The notes under the pieces were generated by a model. It was given only the letters and a program-made list of their open reading frames with translations, searched no databases and had not been told where the DNA came from. Both the position numbers and the translations under genes were made by a program. DNA of 64,000 nt from Nostoc sp. ATCC 43529 (lineage in GTDB: Bacteria > Cyanobacteriota > Cyanobacteriia > Cyanobacteriales > Nostocaceae): assembly GCA_003326205.1 (NCBI GenBank), contig LWTK01000033.1:158115-222114 (forward strand). The letters run 5' to 3'. Of this stretch, positions 17,907-26,008 are shown piece by piece. Position 1 is the stretch's first letter. The number at the start of each line of letters is the position of its first letter.

Positions 17907-20432
17907 TTACAACACAATAATTGCCCACATACTAACACCCAAAGCGATCGCTGCTAAATGTTGCCAAAGAAGGGAACTCAAAGATTGTTTGGCAATTTTT
18001 TGTGTTAATAATATCGTCAACAACACTGAAATTATTAAAGTTGTACCTTGCAAAAAACTAATCACAGCCGGATGAGCAACTAACATTGGCAGTTGTTCGC
18101 CATTCAAACCAATAGTAGCAAAACTCACAGGTAAAATCCGTCCGCCTTCACTCAAACCCAAACGCAGATAATGAGCTAGGTTTCCCCCCAAAACTAATGG
18201 TAAATATCCATAGGTAAGCTCTACAAATGATTTTGGTTTACGGTTAAAGTTGAACAGTTTCAGCAAGCCATAAGCTGCCAAGACAAAAGCTGCTGGGATG
18301 ATTAACACTAGCAGTGACAATCCTAAGTGTTGCCAAAATACAGTTAAATCTAACTGTAAACCCAACCAAGATTGCAATTCTGGTAAGCGGTGTAGATATA
18401 CTCCACCTAATAACAAAAACAACAATGCCACTTCATAGGCGCGGGGTACATGGGTTGTCCACAATTCAATACCAGGAGGGCGCAAGTTAAATTCCACAGA
18501 ACGATGGGGACAGGCTTTAAGACAAGTCATGCATAAAACGCAATCTCTATTATCTTCTAACTGCGCTGGGTGAGAATACAAAGGACATCCATTTGTTTCC
18601 ATTCCCTCACCTTTTTGCGGCCCTCCTTTGTAGCATTGGTAAGTGGTACAACTTGCAGAACAAATACCTTGTTGTGCCCGTAGTTCTGTCATTGACAGTT
18701 TAGCAAATAAGCCATTCATGCCACCTATAGGGCAAAGATATCGGCACCAGAATCGCCGTTCAAAAATTGCCGAAAAAATCATTGCTCCGGCGGTAATTAA
18801 TAATAATAAACAGGCACTAAGGTAGGCTGTATTTTCTAAATGCCAGAGTTCTTCCCATAAGAAAATTAGGGTAAATAGTCCAAAGAGAAACCATCCGCCC
18901 CATTTTTCAGCTTGCTGTCGAGGCCAACGCTTGAGTTTTCGCGGCCACAACCATAAAGATAGTTTTTGAGTAATTTCTCCGTAAATCATGAAGGGACAAA
19001 CAGAACACCAGATACGTCCTAAAAAGGGAAAGAGAAATAGGAAAAAAGGCCACCACCAAGCCCAAAATAAATTTAAAACAAAATTGCGATCGCGGGTTTG
19101 CGGCCCGATAAATAATACCGCAACAATAATTGCAAAAGCAGTTGCAGTAAAACCATAATTAATCCGATCCGGCCACCAAGGACTGCGTAAAAATTTACGT
19201 AAATCGGGATAAATATTTAAAAGATTGACTCGAAATCGCTTTTTCTTTGCTTCGGCTGGCCAAAAGATTTCTTCTGTTAATTCACTAGCATTTTCAGCTT
19301 GGACGATCGCTCTTTCTACTAAATTTTTTAATTCTTTGAGATTACCGGGAAAATCGTAAGACTGTAGGCGGCGTAAAGCTTCTGGGGTGATGTGGGGTTT
19401 GGGAACGCCTCTAGACCGAACGTAGAGACTGACATAATATTCCACCTGGGCTTGAATATCAGTTTTCCGCAACCGTAGCGGCGGTACTTTAATAATATGA
19501 CCAACAGAGCGATCGATTGTTGGCAGAGTTTTTTCGGAAACGATAAGAATCCTTGCTTTACTAGGACGAGGTTCAGTCTCTGGTTCTCCTGGACGAGTAA
19601 CGGGAGTATACGTACCAGTTTTGAGCAACTGCGTCACAGCAGGTAATAACTCAGAAGGTAATTCTTGGATGTTGTTGAGAACTAGCGTACCTTCTCCCAG
19701 CCATTCCAACAGTCCTGGTTTCCCGCCAACGCGACCAAATAAATCTGCACCGCTCGTTTGCAGAATACCACAATTTACTTTAATAATTGGTTCTCGTCTT
19801 TTGGGGGAACCAAAGTGAATTAAGGCTGCGATATTGTCTTTTTCTAATCCTGGTTCGCCGAAAATATCCACTGACTTGCGGTCATTAGCGGCTTCTCGAA
19901 TTTGCTCCCGCAGACGTATAGCATAGCGACTTGTACCAACAATTCCCCGTTGCGCTTTGGTAACTAAATATGGTCGCAAAGCAATGGAACGTTCTTGTTC
20001 GTAGCCAAGTGCAGAGGTGACTTGAGCTAATTCTTGAGCCAATTGACGGGAAAAACCCTGAGCAATTTCCGGGTATTGGGCGACTAATTCCCGAAATTTA
20101 GTAGCAGGTACAACCCACAAGTGACATTCTGTAAGGGTAACAATTGTGAAGGTGGCTAACTCGTCCAATACCAACTCTTGGAGGTGAATGACTGCTCCGG
20201 GAAGGAAGCCACGAACTAAAGCTGAGTTCTTATGATCGGTATTGTCGCACTCCAGTTGACCATCTTTGAGAATGTAAAGTGCTTCTGGAGTAGTACCTTC
20301 CTCTACAAGGTTTACTTGGGCTGGTACAACTTGTTCTTCAATGACTTGAGCGATCGCATTTAACACTTCAGGTGGGAGAATTCCTAAAGTGGTGCGCTCT
20401 TGTAGCCATGTAACCGTTTCTGGAGATGTCAT
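17907..20432 (-). CDS. fusion of cNMP-binding domain, degenerate sigma-54-type AAA+ and membrane polyferredoxin
   Basis: 841 residues in three parts. Residues about 13-135 form a cyclic-nucleotide-binding-type domain (VNLVEEGTTPEALYILKDGQ). Residues 165-392 follow the NtrC-type AAA+ layout, but the Walker A-like site reads GEPGLEK (192-198), the GAFTGA loop is missing (LFGRVGGKPGLLEWLGEGTL) and Walker B reads VLNN instead of LDE. The family's FPGNLKEL box is kept, but no DNA-binding HTH is seen. After 425 there are several membrane helices with NapH/NosR-type cysteine motifs: C476/C479, C563/C567, C591/C595/C600 and a ferredoxin-type C631-x2-C-x2-C-x3-C641-P. It is probably a membrane electron carrier with a built-in sensory head. 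Confidence 0.88.
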   Translation of the reverse strand: MTSPETVTWLQERTTLGILPPEVLNAIAQVIEEQVVPAQVNLVEEGTTPEALYILKDGQLECDNTDHKNSALVRGFLPGAVIHLQELVLDELATFTIVTLTECHLWVVPATKFRELVAQYPEIAQGFSRQLAQELAQVTSALGYEQERSIALRPYLVTKAQRGIVGTSRYAIRLREQIREAANDRKSVDIFGEPGLEKDNIAALIHFGSPKRREPIIKVNCGILQTSGADLFGRVGGKPGLLEWLGEGTLVLNNIQELPSELLPAVTQLLKTGTYTPVTRPGEPETEPRPSKARILIVSEKTLPTIDRSVGHIIKVPPLRLRKTDIQAQVEYYVSLYVRSRGVPKPHITPEALRRLQSYDFPGNLKELKNLVERAIVQAENASELTEEIFWPAEAKKKRFRVNLLNIYPDLRKFLRSPWWPDRINYGFTATAFAIIVAVLFIGPQTRDRNFVLNLFWAWWWPFFLFLFPFLGRIWCSVCPFMIYGEITQKLSLWLWPRKLKRWPRQQAEKWGGWFLFGLFTLIFLWEELWHLENTAYLSACLLLLITAGAMIFSAIFERRFWCRYLCPIGGMNGLFAKLSMTELRAQQGICSASCTTYQCYKGGPQKGEGMETNGCPLYSHPAQLEDNRDCVLCMTCLKACPHRSVEFNLRPPGIELWTTHVPRAYEVALLFLLLGGVYLHRLPELQSWLGLQLDLTVFWQHLGLSLLVLIIPAAFVLAAYGLLKLFNFNRKPKSFVELTYGYLPLVLGGNLAHYLRLGLSEGGRILPVSFATIGLNGEQLPMLVAHPAVISFLQGTTLIISVLLTILLTQKIAKQSLSSLLWQHLAAIALGVSMWAIIVL

Positions 20433-20570
20433 ATCCGGTTCTCCGTGCAGGTTGCCGTATCAAAGGAATTATCCCTTGAAACCTGGCCAAAAGAACTGCA
20501 TTTATTTATGTAGTTGTAGATTAATATCGTGCATCAAAATCCTAGTTAGTGAATTTTATTAGGGGAAATT

Positions 20571-21206
20571 ATGGCATTATATCTAGACTCGGCGATCGCA
20601 TCTGAAGCTGAAATCGTAAAGCATTGGGGTTGGGTAAAAGGTATTACCACTAATCCCACGCTTTTAGCTCAAAGTGACAGTCCACCAGAAACCACACTCA
20701 AAAAATTAGTTACCTTGACAAATGGCCCGTTATACTATCAACTTATGGCAGCTGATAAAGCGGGAATGTTAGCTGAAGGTAGAAAAGCTTTCGAGATTAT
20801 TGGTTCGCAAACAATTTTGAAGATTCCCGCTACACCTTTAGGATTTGAAGTAGTAGCAAGTTTATCCTCAGAAATTACTTGTTCGGTGACAGCAATTTAT
20901 AGTGCAGCACAAGCAGCAGTAGCACGAGAAGCAGGAGCGAAAATTGCCATTGCTTATGTAAATCGCGCTACTCGGTTGTTAGGCGATGGTATTGCTTTAG
21001 TCAGAGAAATGGCTAGCGTACTTAAAGGTAGCGACGTGGAAATATTAGCAGCCAGTATAAAATCTCCCCAAGAAGCAGCAGCTTCATTGCAAGCCGGGGC
21101 GCATCATTTAACTTTACCTTTAGCAATGTTGCAAGCGATCGCTACTCATGAATTATCACAAAAAACTGTTGAAGATTTCGCCCAAGGAGGCATCGGTTTA
21201 GAATAA
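20571..21206 (+). CDS. transaldolase / fructose-6-phosphate aldolase-like protein
   Basis: 211 residues, matching the short transaldolase (FSA/TalC) class, a single TIM barrel. The start ALYLDSAIASE corresponds to the catalytic-Asp strand, ITTNPTLL is the family signature, and the Schiff-base Lys is K84 in TILKIPAT. SVTAIYSAAQA and VNR also match. The reaction would be transfer or cleavage of a dihydroxyacetone unit from sugar phosphates in the cytoplasm. Whether it acts as aldolase or transaldolase is not decidable here. It is divergent from the fusion gene, with about 140 bases between. Confidence 0.92.
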   Translation: MALYLDSAIASEAEIVKHWGWVKGITTNPTLLAQSDSPPETTLKKLVTLTNGPLYYQLMAADKAGMLAEGRKAFEIIGSQTILKIPATPLGFEVVASLSSEITCSVTAIYSAAQAAVAREAGAKIAIAYVNRATRLLGDGIALVREMASVLKGSDVEILAASIKSPQEAAASLQAGAHHLTLPLAMLQAIATHELSQKTVEDFAQGGIGLE

Positions 21207-21233
21207 TTTGTAATTGATAATTCGTAATTAAAT

Positions 21234-21326
21234 ATGAGTTTGTCCGATGTCCCTAATCTTTGGGTTCCTTTAGCACTTTTGAGTTTGATTGTCGTAGCGG
21301 CTGTATTTTTCAGCCGCAGTAGTTGA
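21234..21326 (+). CDS. possible 30-residue single-pass membrane peptide
   Basis: ATG 21234 to TGA 21324 encodes 30 residues: a short polar start (MSLSDVPNLW), one continuous hydrophobic helix (VPLALLSLIVVAAVFF) and a basic end (SRSS). This is the shape of cyanobacterial photosynthetic small subunits, but it matches none that I can recall by sequence. There is no clear ribosome site, and it starts 28 bases after the transaldolase stop. Coding status is uncertain. Confidence 0.35.
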   Translation: MSLSDVPNLWVPLALLSLIVVAAVFFSRSS

Positions 21327-21376
21327 TATGTACAGTGCAGGTTTAAGTTAAAACAGAGTGACGTTCGTCTTATTAT

Positions 21377-21450
21377 TCAAATTCAAGGGGCGACAAGCCA
21401 GTTAAAGTGCTTGCTGTATAAGCTTCATAGCCCTTAAACCTCGCTGATAG
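21377..21450. repeat. 74-bp repeat, inverted partner at 28356-28431
   Basis: The stretch beginning TTCAAATTCAAGGGGCGACA is nearly identical, in inverted orientation, to 28356-28431, differing by a few bases across about 75. The two copies lie 7 kb apart and flank the protease, peptide and PRPP genes. The rest of the 21327-21943 gap is AT-rich, with a 137-bp MITE at 21771. Confidence 0.8.
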
Positions 21451-21770
21451 TCGCCGGGCTGAATTTTGGTCTGCTCCTAGAGGTTATGCTGTCTATATTC
21501 CTCAGTTTTTATAAAACTAATAGTTGTGATAATTAGTATCAGTATACTTTTTATAAAATAAAGTTTTGTTCGTAGTTAGCGATTTATCGCTCTCTTGCAT
21601 AGTTTTCCAGGGCTAAAGCCCTTACTACAAACTTAAATTTTATTAAGTCCTTCTACTTAAGACATAGGTTGTCATCTCTTTCACATTCTTGAGGTAGAGA
21701 TAAATATTTTGAAAAACTACATCCTTTGATTGATAAGTTAATCCAGTTATTTTTTATTATTTAGGAATAA

Positions 21771-21907
21771 CTATAGGAATCCGGTTTGATTACTGAAGTT
21801 ACCCGTAGAGGAAGGGAACAGGGAACAGAAAAGAAGGAATCAAGGTATACTGATTTTTTTATGGCTACGCCACGCAAGCTATCAAAAATCAAATAAGAAT
21901 CCTATAG
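21771..21907. repeat. 137-bp MITE-like element, CTATAGGA termini
   Basis: CTATAGGAATCCGGTTTGATT at the left is matched by the complement of CTATAGGATTCTTATTTGATT at the right (ending 21907), an imperfect inverted repeat of about 21 bases. Same family as 4528-4803. Confidence 0.65.
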
Positions 21908-21943
21908 CAAATCTGTTAATTACTCTAAGTTAATTAACTGTAT

Positions 21944-22285
21944 ATGGATAAAAGATTAATATTTATTTTTATTGTAATAGTATTAGCAAGTTTACTATTT
22001 TTACCATTATTTACCGTAAATCAAGATAAACAACCTTTGTTTTTGTCAAACTCCTTATCAATTAGCCCAACTATTGAACAGGTAAAAGAGCAATACGAAT
22101 CTGATTTGCTGCGTATTAATGGTGTGGTTGGTGTGGGAATTAGTAAATGTGAAGAGAAACCTTGCATCAAAGTGTATTTAGAAAATGAATCTCCGAATTT
22201 AAAAAAGCAAATACCAAAGCAATTGGATGGATTCAAAGTAGATACACAAGTGACAGGAGCTATTCAAGCACAGCCTCAACAATAA
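21944..22285 (+). CDS. membrane-anchored small protein with the protease's N-terminal-type domain
   Basis: 113 residues. An N-terminal membrane helix (LIFIFIVIVLASLLFLPLF) is followed by an exported or lumenal domain of about 60 residues. That domain aligns by eye with the next protein and with the N-terminus of the protease at 22569: a helix with LLRINGVVGVGI, a strand IKVYLENE, then IPKQLDGFKVDTQV. Two Cys (KCEEKPC) could form a disulfide and are not shared by the others. It is the first of three same-strand genes with short gaps, probably an operon. Role unknown; an anchored inhibitor or chaperone of the protease is one reading. Confidence 0.75.
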   Translation: MDKRLIFIFIVIVLASLLFLPLFTVNQDKQPLFLSNSLSISPTIEQVKEQYESDLLRINGVVGVGISKCEEKPCIKVYLENESPNLKKQIPKQLDGFKVDTQVTGAIQAQPQQ

Positions 22286-22318
22286 CCAGTATTTTATCTC
22301 TGCAAATAGGAGATGGTG

Positions 22319-22546
22319 ATGAACCAAGTTAATACAGTTAAACAGGATTACGAGGCACAACTGATGAGGCTACCCAACGTTACAGGGGTTGGCATTGGTG
22401 AGAGGAGGGGAAAGACAGTGATTAAGGTTTTTGTCACCCAAAAAGTTCCAGAATCCAACTTAAAGCCCCATGAAGTTGTGCCGAAGTCCATAGAAGGGTG
22501 TGAGACAGATGTTGAAGAAATTGGGACTGTAACAGCACAAATTTAA
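22319..22546 (+). CDS. stand-alone propeptide-like domain protein
   Basis: 75 residues with no signal or membrane segment, consisting only of the shared domain: helix (DYEAQLMRL), PNVTGVGIGERRGKTVIKVF, then VPKSIEGCETDVEEIGTV. The start is set by AGGAG at 22308-22312: ATG 22313 abuts it, while ATG 22319 has a normal 6-base gap, so 22319 is chosen. It lies between a membrane version of the same domain and a protease bearing it. A function as a protease inhibitor or folding helper is inferred from this arrangement only. Confidence 0.75.
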   Translation: MNQVNTVKQDYEAQLMRLPNVTGVGIGERRGKTVIKVFVTQKVPESNLKPHEVVPKSIEGCETDVEEIGTVTAQI

Positions 22547-22568
22547 GCAAATCAACGGGAGATTTGAT

Positions 22569-23717
22569 ATGAAATTAGATGAAAATAAGATGATACTGTC
22601 TCAACAGTACACAGCAGAGGTACAAACAGCTCACAGAGCCGCCGTAGAAGAATTTATGAGTCCACAACACCTACGCCCCAATGTTGTTGGTTTGGGAGTG
22701 GGCGTAAAATGGCGGAATGGACAGCCTACGGGTGAGCCAGCGTTGTTAACATTAGTAACTCACAAGATACCAAAAGATGAGTTGAGTAGGGCTGATCTCA
22801 TACCATCGAGATTGGCAGATATGCAAACTGATGTTTTGGAAATAGGTTATCCTTTTGCGGGAGTGGGAGAGTTACGCCAAAAACCTACACAGGTAAGAAC
22901 CGAGTTAATACAACCCACTAATGGTGCAACTGGAACTTACCGTGTAACAGAAAGGATGGAGATACCAGAGATGGGGGTTGAGTTGCTGGCTAAACGCGCC
23001 CGCCCAGCTGAAGGAGGCTACAGCGTTGGACATTACAAGATTACCGCAGGTACTATTGCTACTTGCGTGTATGATATTTTGCCAGGAGGTTCTACTAATC
23101 CTCCTGTGCATGGTGTAGGTACTCCACCCCGTTACTATATTCTCAGCAATAATCACGTTTTGGCTAACAGCAACGATGCTGCGGTGGGAGATCCTATATT
23201 GCAACCAGGCCCCTTTGATGGCGGAAACGCTTCCACAGATGTCATTGCTCGTCTAAACCGATTTGTACCGATTGACTTTGAACCAACAATTCCTAGAGAA
23301 CAGCACCGCAACCTTGTAGATGCTGCGATCGCAGAAGCACCATTCCATGATATCGATCGGGAAATCTACTGGTTGGGTTATGTACGAGGCTGGCGACGCA
23401 AGCAGGATGTAACGGTGGGAATGCCTGTGTTTAAAACTGGACGCACTACGAACTTTACAAGCGGTAGAATTACAGCGATTAGCGCCACCGTCGATATCGG
23501 CTATGGTAACGGTAGAACAGCCCGTTTCAAGGATCAAATTATTACCACTAATATTTCTGCTGGTGGTGATTCTGGTTCATTGGTTGCGACTTTAGTAAAT
23601 AACGTTCCGGCTGCTGTAGGGTTGCTGTTTGCTGGCTCGTCAGTAGCTACTATTGTCAATCAAATCGAGAATGTGCGATCGCTCCTCCGGGTAGAAATTG
23701 CAGAACAGATGCTCTAG
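22569..23717 (+). CDS. trypsin-like serine protease with N-terminal accessory domain
   Basis: 382 residues. Residues about 20-95 carry the small domain also encoded alone by the two upstream genes (LRPNVVGLGVGVKWRNGQ; MQTDVLEIGYP). The rest is a chymotrypsin-fold protease with likely triad H196 (ILSNNHVLA), D251 (NLVDAAIAEA) and S335 (GGDSGSL). No signal peptide is evident, so it may be cytoplasmic. GGGAG sits 8 bases before ATG 22569. The 22-base gap to the previous gene and the terminator hairpin at 23785 mark it as last in the operon. Substrate unknown. Confidence 0.85.
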   Translation: MKLDENKMILSQQYTAEVQTAHRAAVEEFMSPQHLRPNVVGLGVGVKWRNGQPTGEPALLTLVTHKIPKDELSRADLIPSRLADMQTDVLEIGYPFAGVGELRQKPTQVRTELIQPTNGATGTYRVTERMEIPEMGVELLAKRARPAEGGYSVGHYKITAGTIATCVYDILPGGSTNPPVHGVGTPPRYYILSNNHVLANSNDAAVGDPILQPGPFDGGNASTDVIARLNRFVPIDFEPTIPREQHRNLVDAAIAEAPFHDIDREIYWLGYVRGWRRKQDVTVGMPVFKTGRTTNFTSGRITAISATVDIGYGNGRTARFKDQIITTNISAGGDSGSLVATLVNNVPAAVGLLFAGSSVATIVNQIENVRSLLRVEIAEQML

Positions 23718-24510
23718 AAGCACATCTTAGCCAATTAGTAGTGCACTAACCCAACATTATCGGTTGTGGACTAGAGAAAAGTTAAAGGAGGAAAGAGTAA
23801 AAAAATCTTTCCTCCTTAACTTATATACCAAAAATGTTTTTATTTTTAAGTTGAAATTGCAATAGCTAATAATTAGAGTTTAAATGGCATTGAACCAAGA
23901 TTTACAGGCTCCATTGCCTAATAATTTTGGGAATGTTTTCAATGTGTAAATATTAGTTAAAGTTTTATTCATCATGATATATAAGGGACTGGGGACTAGT
24001 GACTGGGGACTGGGTGAAAAGTCTTGTTGTGTCTCAGTTTTTTCATCTGTTAATGTCCTAATAACGTTGACTGTTGCTATAAGTAACGCAATATGCAACT
24101 GATTATTAAAACTCCTTTTCATAGAGCGAATGGCTTCTCATAGAGTACCTCTCGCTTTCAAGGATAGAGGCTTGAATGGCTGCTCATCTTCATTTTTACT
24201 TTTATGTAGGGCTTGCAAGTTAGTTTTAAGAGAAGTTTGTACATGATATTAAGTAGCGAGTGGAGAGAGGCAGTATTTGTTTGTCTCTCTATTTTTTGTG
24301 ATTATATTGTCATAAATAAATTGTTTTCCAATTGTTGTATTAATCGAATTTTGTCCTTTATTTAATGTTTTCATCATCCCAAAGAATGAGCAAAATACTT
24401 ACTTAATGTCTTCCCTTAGAATCAGTAAAAAATATTAGTTTAAATCATCATAAATGTGTAGGTTAATAACACCTACAAAGGTTAGGTTCACCAAGTGAGG
24501 TAAATGATTT
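23718..24510. other. long leader region before the double-glycine peptides
   Basis: About 790 bases. They contain the hairpin at 23785, a GGGACTG heptamer run near 23990-24015, and a direct repeat (CGAATGGCTTCTCA near 24127, TGAATGGCTGCTCA near 24173). No gene was seen. The promoter of the first peptide gene must lie here. Confidence 0.4.
23785..23817 (+). terminator. hairpin terminator after protease operon
   Basis: AAGGAGGAAAGA (23785-23796) pairs perfectly with TCTTTCCTCCTT (23806-23817) over a 9-base A-rich loop. No strong T tract follows, so it may work in both directions or protect the 3' end. Confidence 0.6.
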
Positions 24511-24705
24511 ATGTCAACTAAAATCATGCAATCTGTTCAAGAGAACGAACTGTTCTTTGAAATGTCTGCTGAAGAAGCTGCTACCGTTAGTGGTGGCGAT
24601 GCTGGTGCTGGTGCTGTCGCGCTCGCCGGATTCTTAGCAGCGAACGGTACATTACCCATAACCCCTGCTCAAGGAGTTATAGTAACAGCGGTAACATCCG
24701 TATAA
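24511..24705 (+). CDS. double-glycine leader peptide 1 (bacteriocin-like)
   Basis: 64 residues. The leader has an acidic, amphipathic helix with spaced hydrophobics (ELFFEMSAEEAATVSGG), the layout recognised by C39-peptidase ABC exporters, which cut after GG (residue 29). The predicted core of 35 residues (from DAGAGAVALAGFL) is Ala/Gly/Val-rich, nearly uncharged and lacks Cys, with an ITPAQGVIV stretch. GTGAGGTAA stands 10-15 bases before ATG 24511. No exporter or modifying enzyme is in the window. Secreted bacteriocin or signal peptide is inferred from the leader only. Confidence 0.75.
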   Translation: MSTKIMQSVQENELFFEMSAEEAATVSGGDAGAGAVALAGFLAANGTLPITPAQGVIVTAVTSV

Positions 24706-24747
24706 TTCCTCTGCTACCTTCTGTTAGCTAGTTACATCAAATGAGGT

Positions 24748-24820
24748 AAAGAATGTGCCCCAGGTTGCCAAAAATTCAACCGGATACTCGCTACTACACA
24801 GTGAGGTGGGCGCATTCTTT
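24748..24820. repeat. inverted repeat between the two peptide genes
   Basis: AAAGAATGTGCCC (24748-24760) and GGGCGCATTCTTT (24808-24820) pair except for one base, over a 47-base loop. It sits 43 bases after peptide gene 1 and could terminate or attenuate its transcript. Confidence 0.55.
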
Positions 24821-24854
24821 AGACTTCAAAAGACCATAGAAAGTTTTCTTCTTA

Positions 24855-24934
24855 ACTATTCACTTCCCCTACCCCTCAAATTAATTTTTCCGTAAGTTTT
24901 TCGGAAACTTTTCAGAGAGTAGGGGAGTGAATAA
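24855..24934. repeat. long inverted repeat upstream of peptide gene 2
   Basis: ACTATTCACTTCCCCTAC (24855-24872) pairs with GTAGGGGAGTGAATAAT (24919-24935) with a single bulge. Inside is a second hairpin, TTTCCG ... CGGAAA (around 24887-24907). The structure ends about 45 bases before the ATG of peptide 2 and may regulate it. Confidence 0.55.
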
Positions 24935-24981
24935 TTACTTACCTTTCTGACTAGATGTGCCTAATTAAGAAGAACACAATT

Positions 24982-25170
24982 ATGTTGCAAATTATCGACC
25001 TCGAAAATAAAGAACTGTTGACCCCAGTAAATTCCGAAGAATCTGCTAATATTAATGGTGGTGATGCAGTCGCCGCAGCCACCACACTTGCGGCATTCTT
25101 GACAGCTAACGGTGCAGCGTTCCTAACCCCTGCTCAAGCGATTATAGTAATCGCGGTAGCATTGGTGTAA
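24982..25170 (+). CDS. double-glycine leader peptide 2 (bacteriocin-like)
   Basis: 62 residues from ATG 24982; an upstream ATG at 24955 would add nine residues. The leader (MLQIIDLENKELLTPVNSEESANINGG) has a C-terminal GG like peptide 1, but the leaders otherwise differ. The predicted cores are clearly paralogous: DAVAAATTLAAFLTANG then LTPAQAIIVIAV, against DAGAGAVALAGFLAANG then ITPAQGVIVTAV in peptide 1. So the core is conserved more than the leader, which points to function in the core. It has no Cys or Trp. They may act as a pair. Confidence 0.72.
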   Translation: MLQIIDLENKELLTPVNSEESANINGGDAVAAATTLAAFLTANGAAFLTPAQAIIVIAVALV

Positions 25171-25700
25171 TTGCTCTGTAGCTTCCCTTTAGCTCATTCC
25201 ATAAGGTGACGGCTATCGTTAACCGAACCGTATTGCTGTGACTTATAGTTGCTCGGTGAGTAATAAATTAGACTTTTCAAACATGCTCTGAGAATGAGTA
25301 TTAAGAATAATAATCAAGCATATTTCTGCTATCAGACTGTGATTTCGGGTGTTGTTGAATTTGAGGATAAATAATTTCAACGTCTTCTAAAAAAGCAGAA
25401 AAACTCAATGCTTCTCTTTATGTCTATAAGTCCCTTCTACTAGCACGTCTACTTGAATTTCGTGCATAAATATCTTCTACAATCTCTGTGTTTTCTGTGC
25501 CTCTGTGGTTTATCTATCTTTAGATGGATAAACCACTAATTTTGTTCGAGAATTGAATTAAACAATTCCTCACATTTTCCTCACATTTTATTTTTAACCT
25601 TAAAGTAGAGTCCATGTTCAAAACAACAACATGGCAAGAAGTAAGCCACTGGGTTTATTAATCAAACTCCAAGAGAAATAGAGAGTATTGGAGGAAAAGT
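25171..25700. other. gene-free stretch with hairpin
   Basis: 530 bases with no gene seen. A perfect 10-bp hairpin (GTGGTTTATC at 25505-25514, GATAAACCAC at 25527-25536) followed by TAATTTTG resembles a terminator. The promoter of the PRC-PRPP operon is expected near 25600-25690; GGAGG at 25690-25694 is its ribosome site. Confidence 0.4.
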
Positions 25701-26006
25701 ATGCTCAATGTTGTGCGTCGCAGTCAAATTATCGGGTGGATAGCAATAGATAGTTCAACCGCTAATAGTTTTGGTGAGTTAGAAGAAGTTTGGTTAGATG
25801 ATTCTGGGCGTATTGCCTATTTTTTAGGTGGAGAAACATATTTACCAGTGGAAGGAATTGCTGGGGTAGGTATGGGTGCGGTTTCTGTCTATTATCCGCC
25901 AGTTGAAGACACGCCAGAGAATCTCCGCCGCTTGCATGAAATTACTGTTGAATCTACTCTAGGTGAGCCTCTTGGCTGTAAGCAAATCCACCAAACAAAG
26001 TCTTGA
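25701..26006 (+). CDS. PRC-barrel-like small protein
   Basis: 101 residues resembling a PRC-barrel domain, a small beta-barrel used for protein or RNA contact. The segment VRRSQIIGWIAIDSSTANSF, ELEEVWLDDSGRIAYFLGG follows the usual strand pattern. GGAGG lies 7 bases before ATG 25701. It is the first gene of a tight operon; the next ATG is two bases after its stop. Its own role is unknown; it may regulate or scaffold the nucleotide enzymes that follow. Confidence 0.65.
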   Translation: MLNVVRRSQIIGWIAIDSSTANSFGELEEVWLDDSGRIAYFLGGETYLPVEGIAGVGMGAVSVYYPPVEDTPENLRRLHEITVESTLGEPLGCKQIHQTKS

Positions 26007-26008
26007 TT

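Noticed and set aside
17907..20432. Functional sigma-54-dependent activator
   Set aside because: The GAFTGA loop, Walker B acids and DNA-binding HTH are absent, and cyanobacteria lack sigma-54.
22905..23537. Antisense frames over the protease gene
   Set aside because: They lie wholly within the gene with the H/D/S triad in the plus frame.
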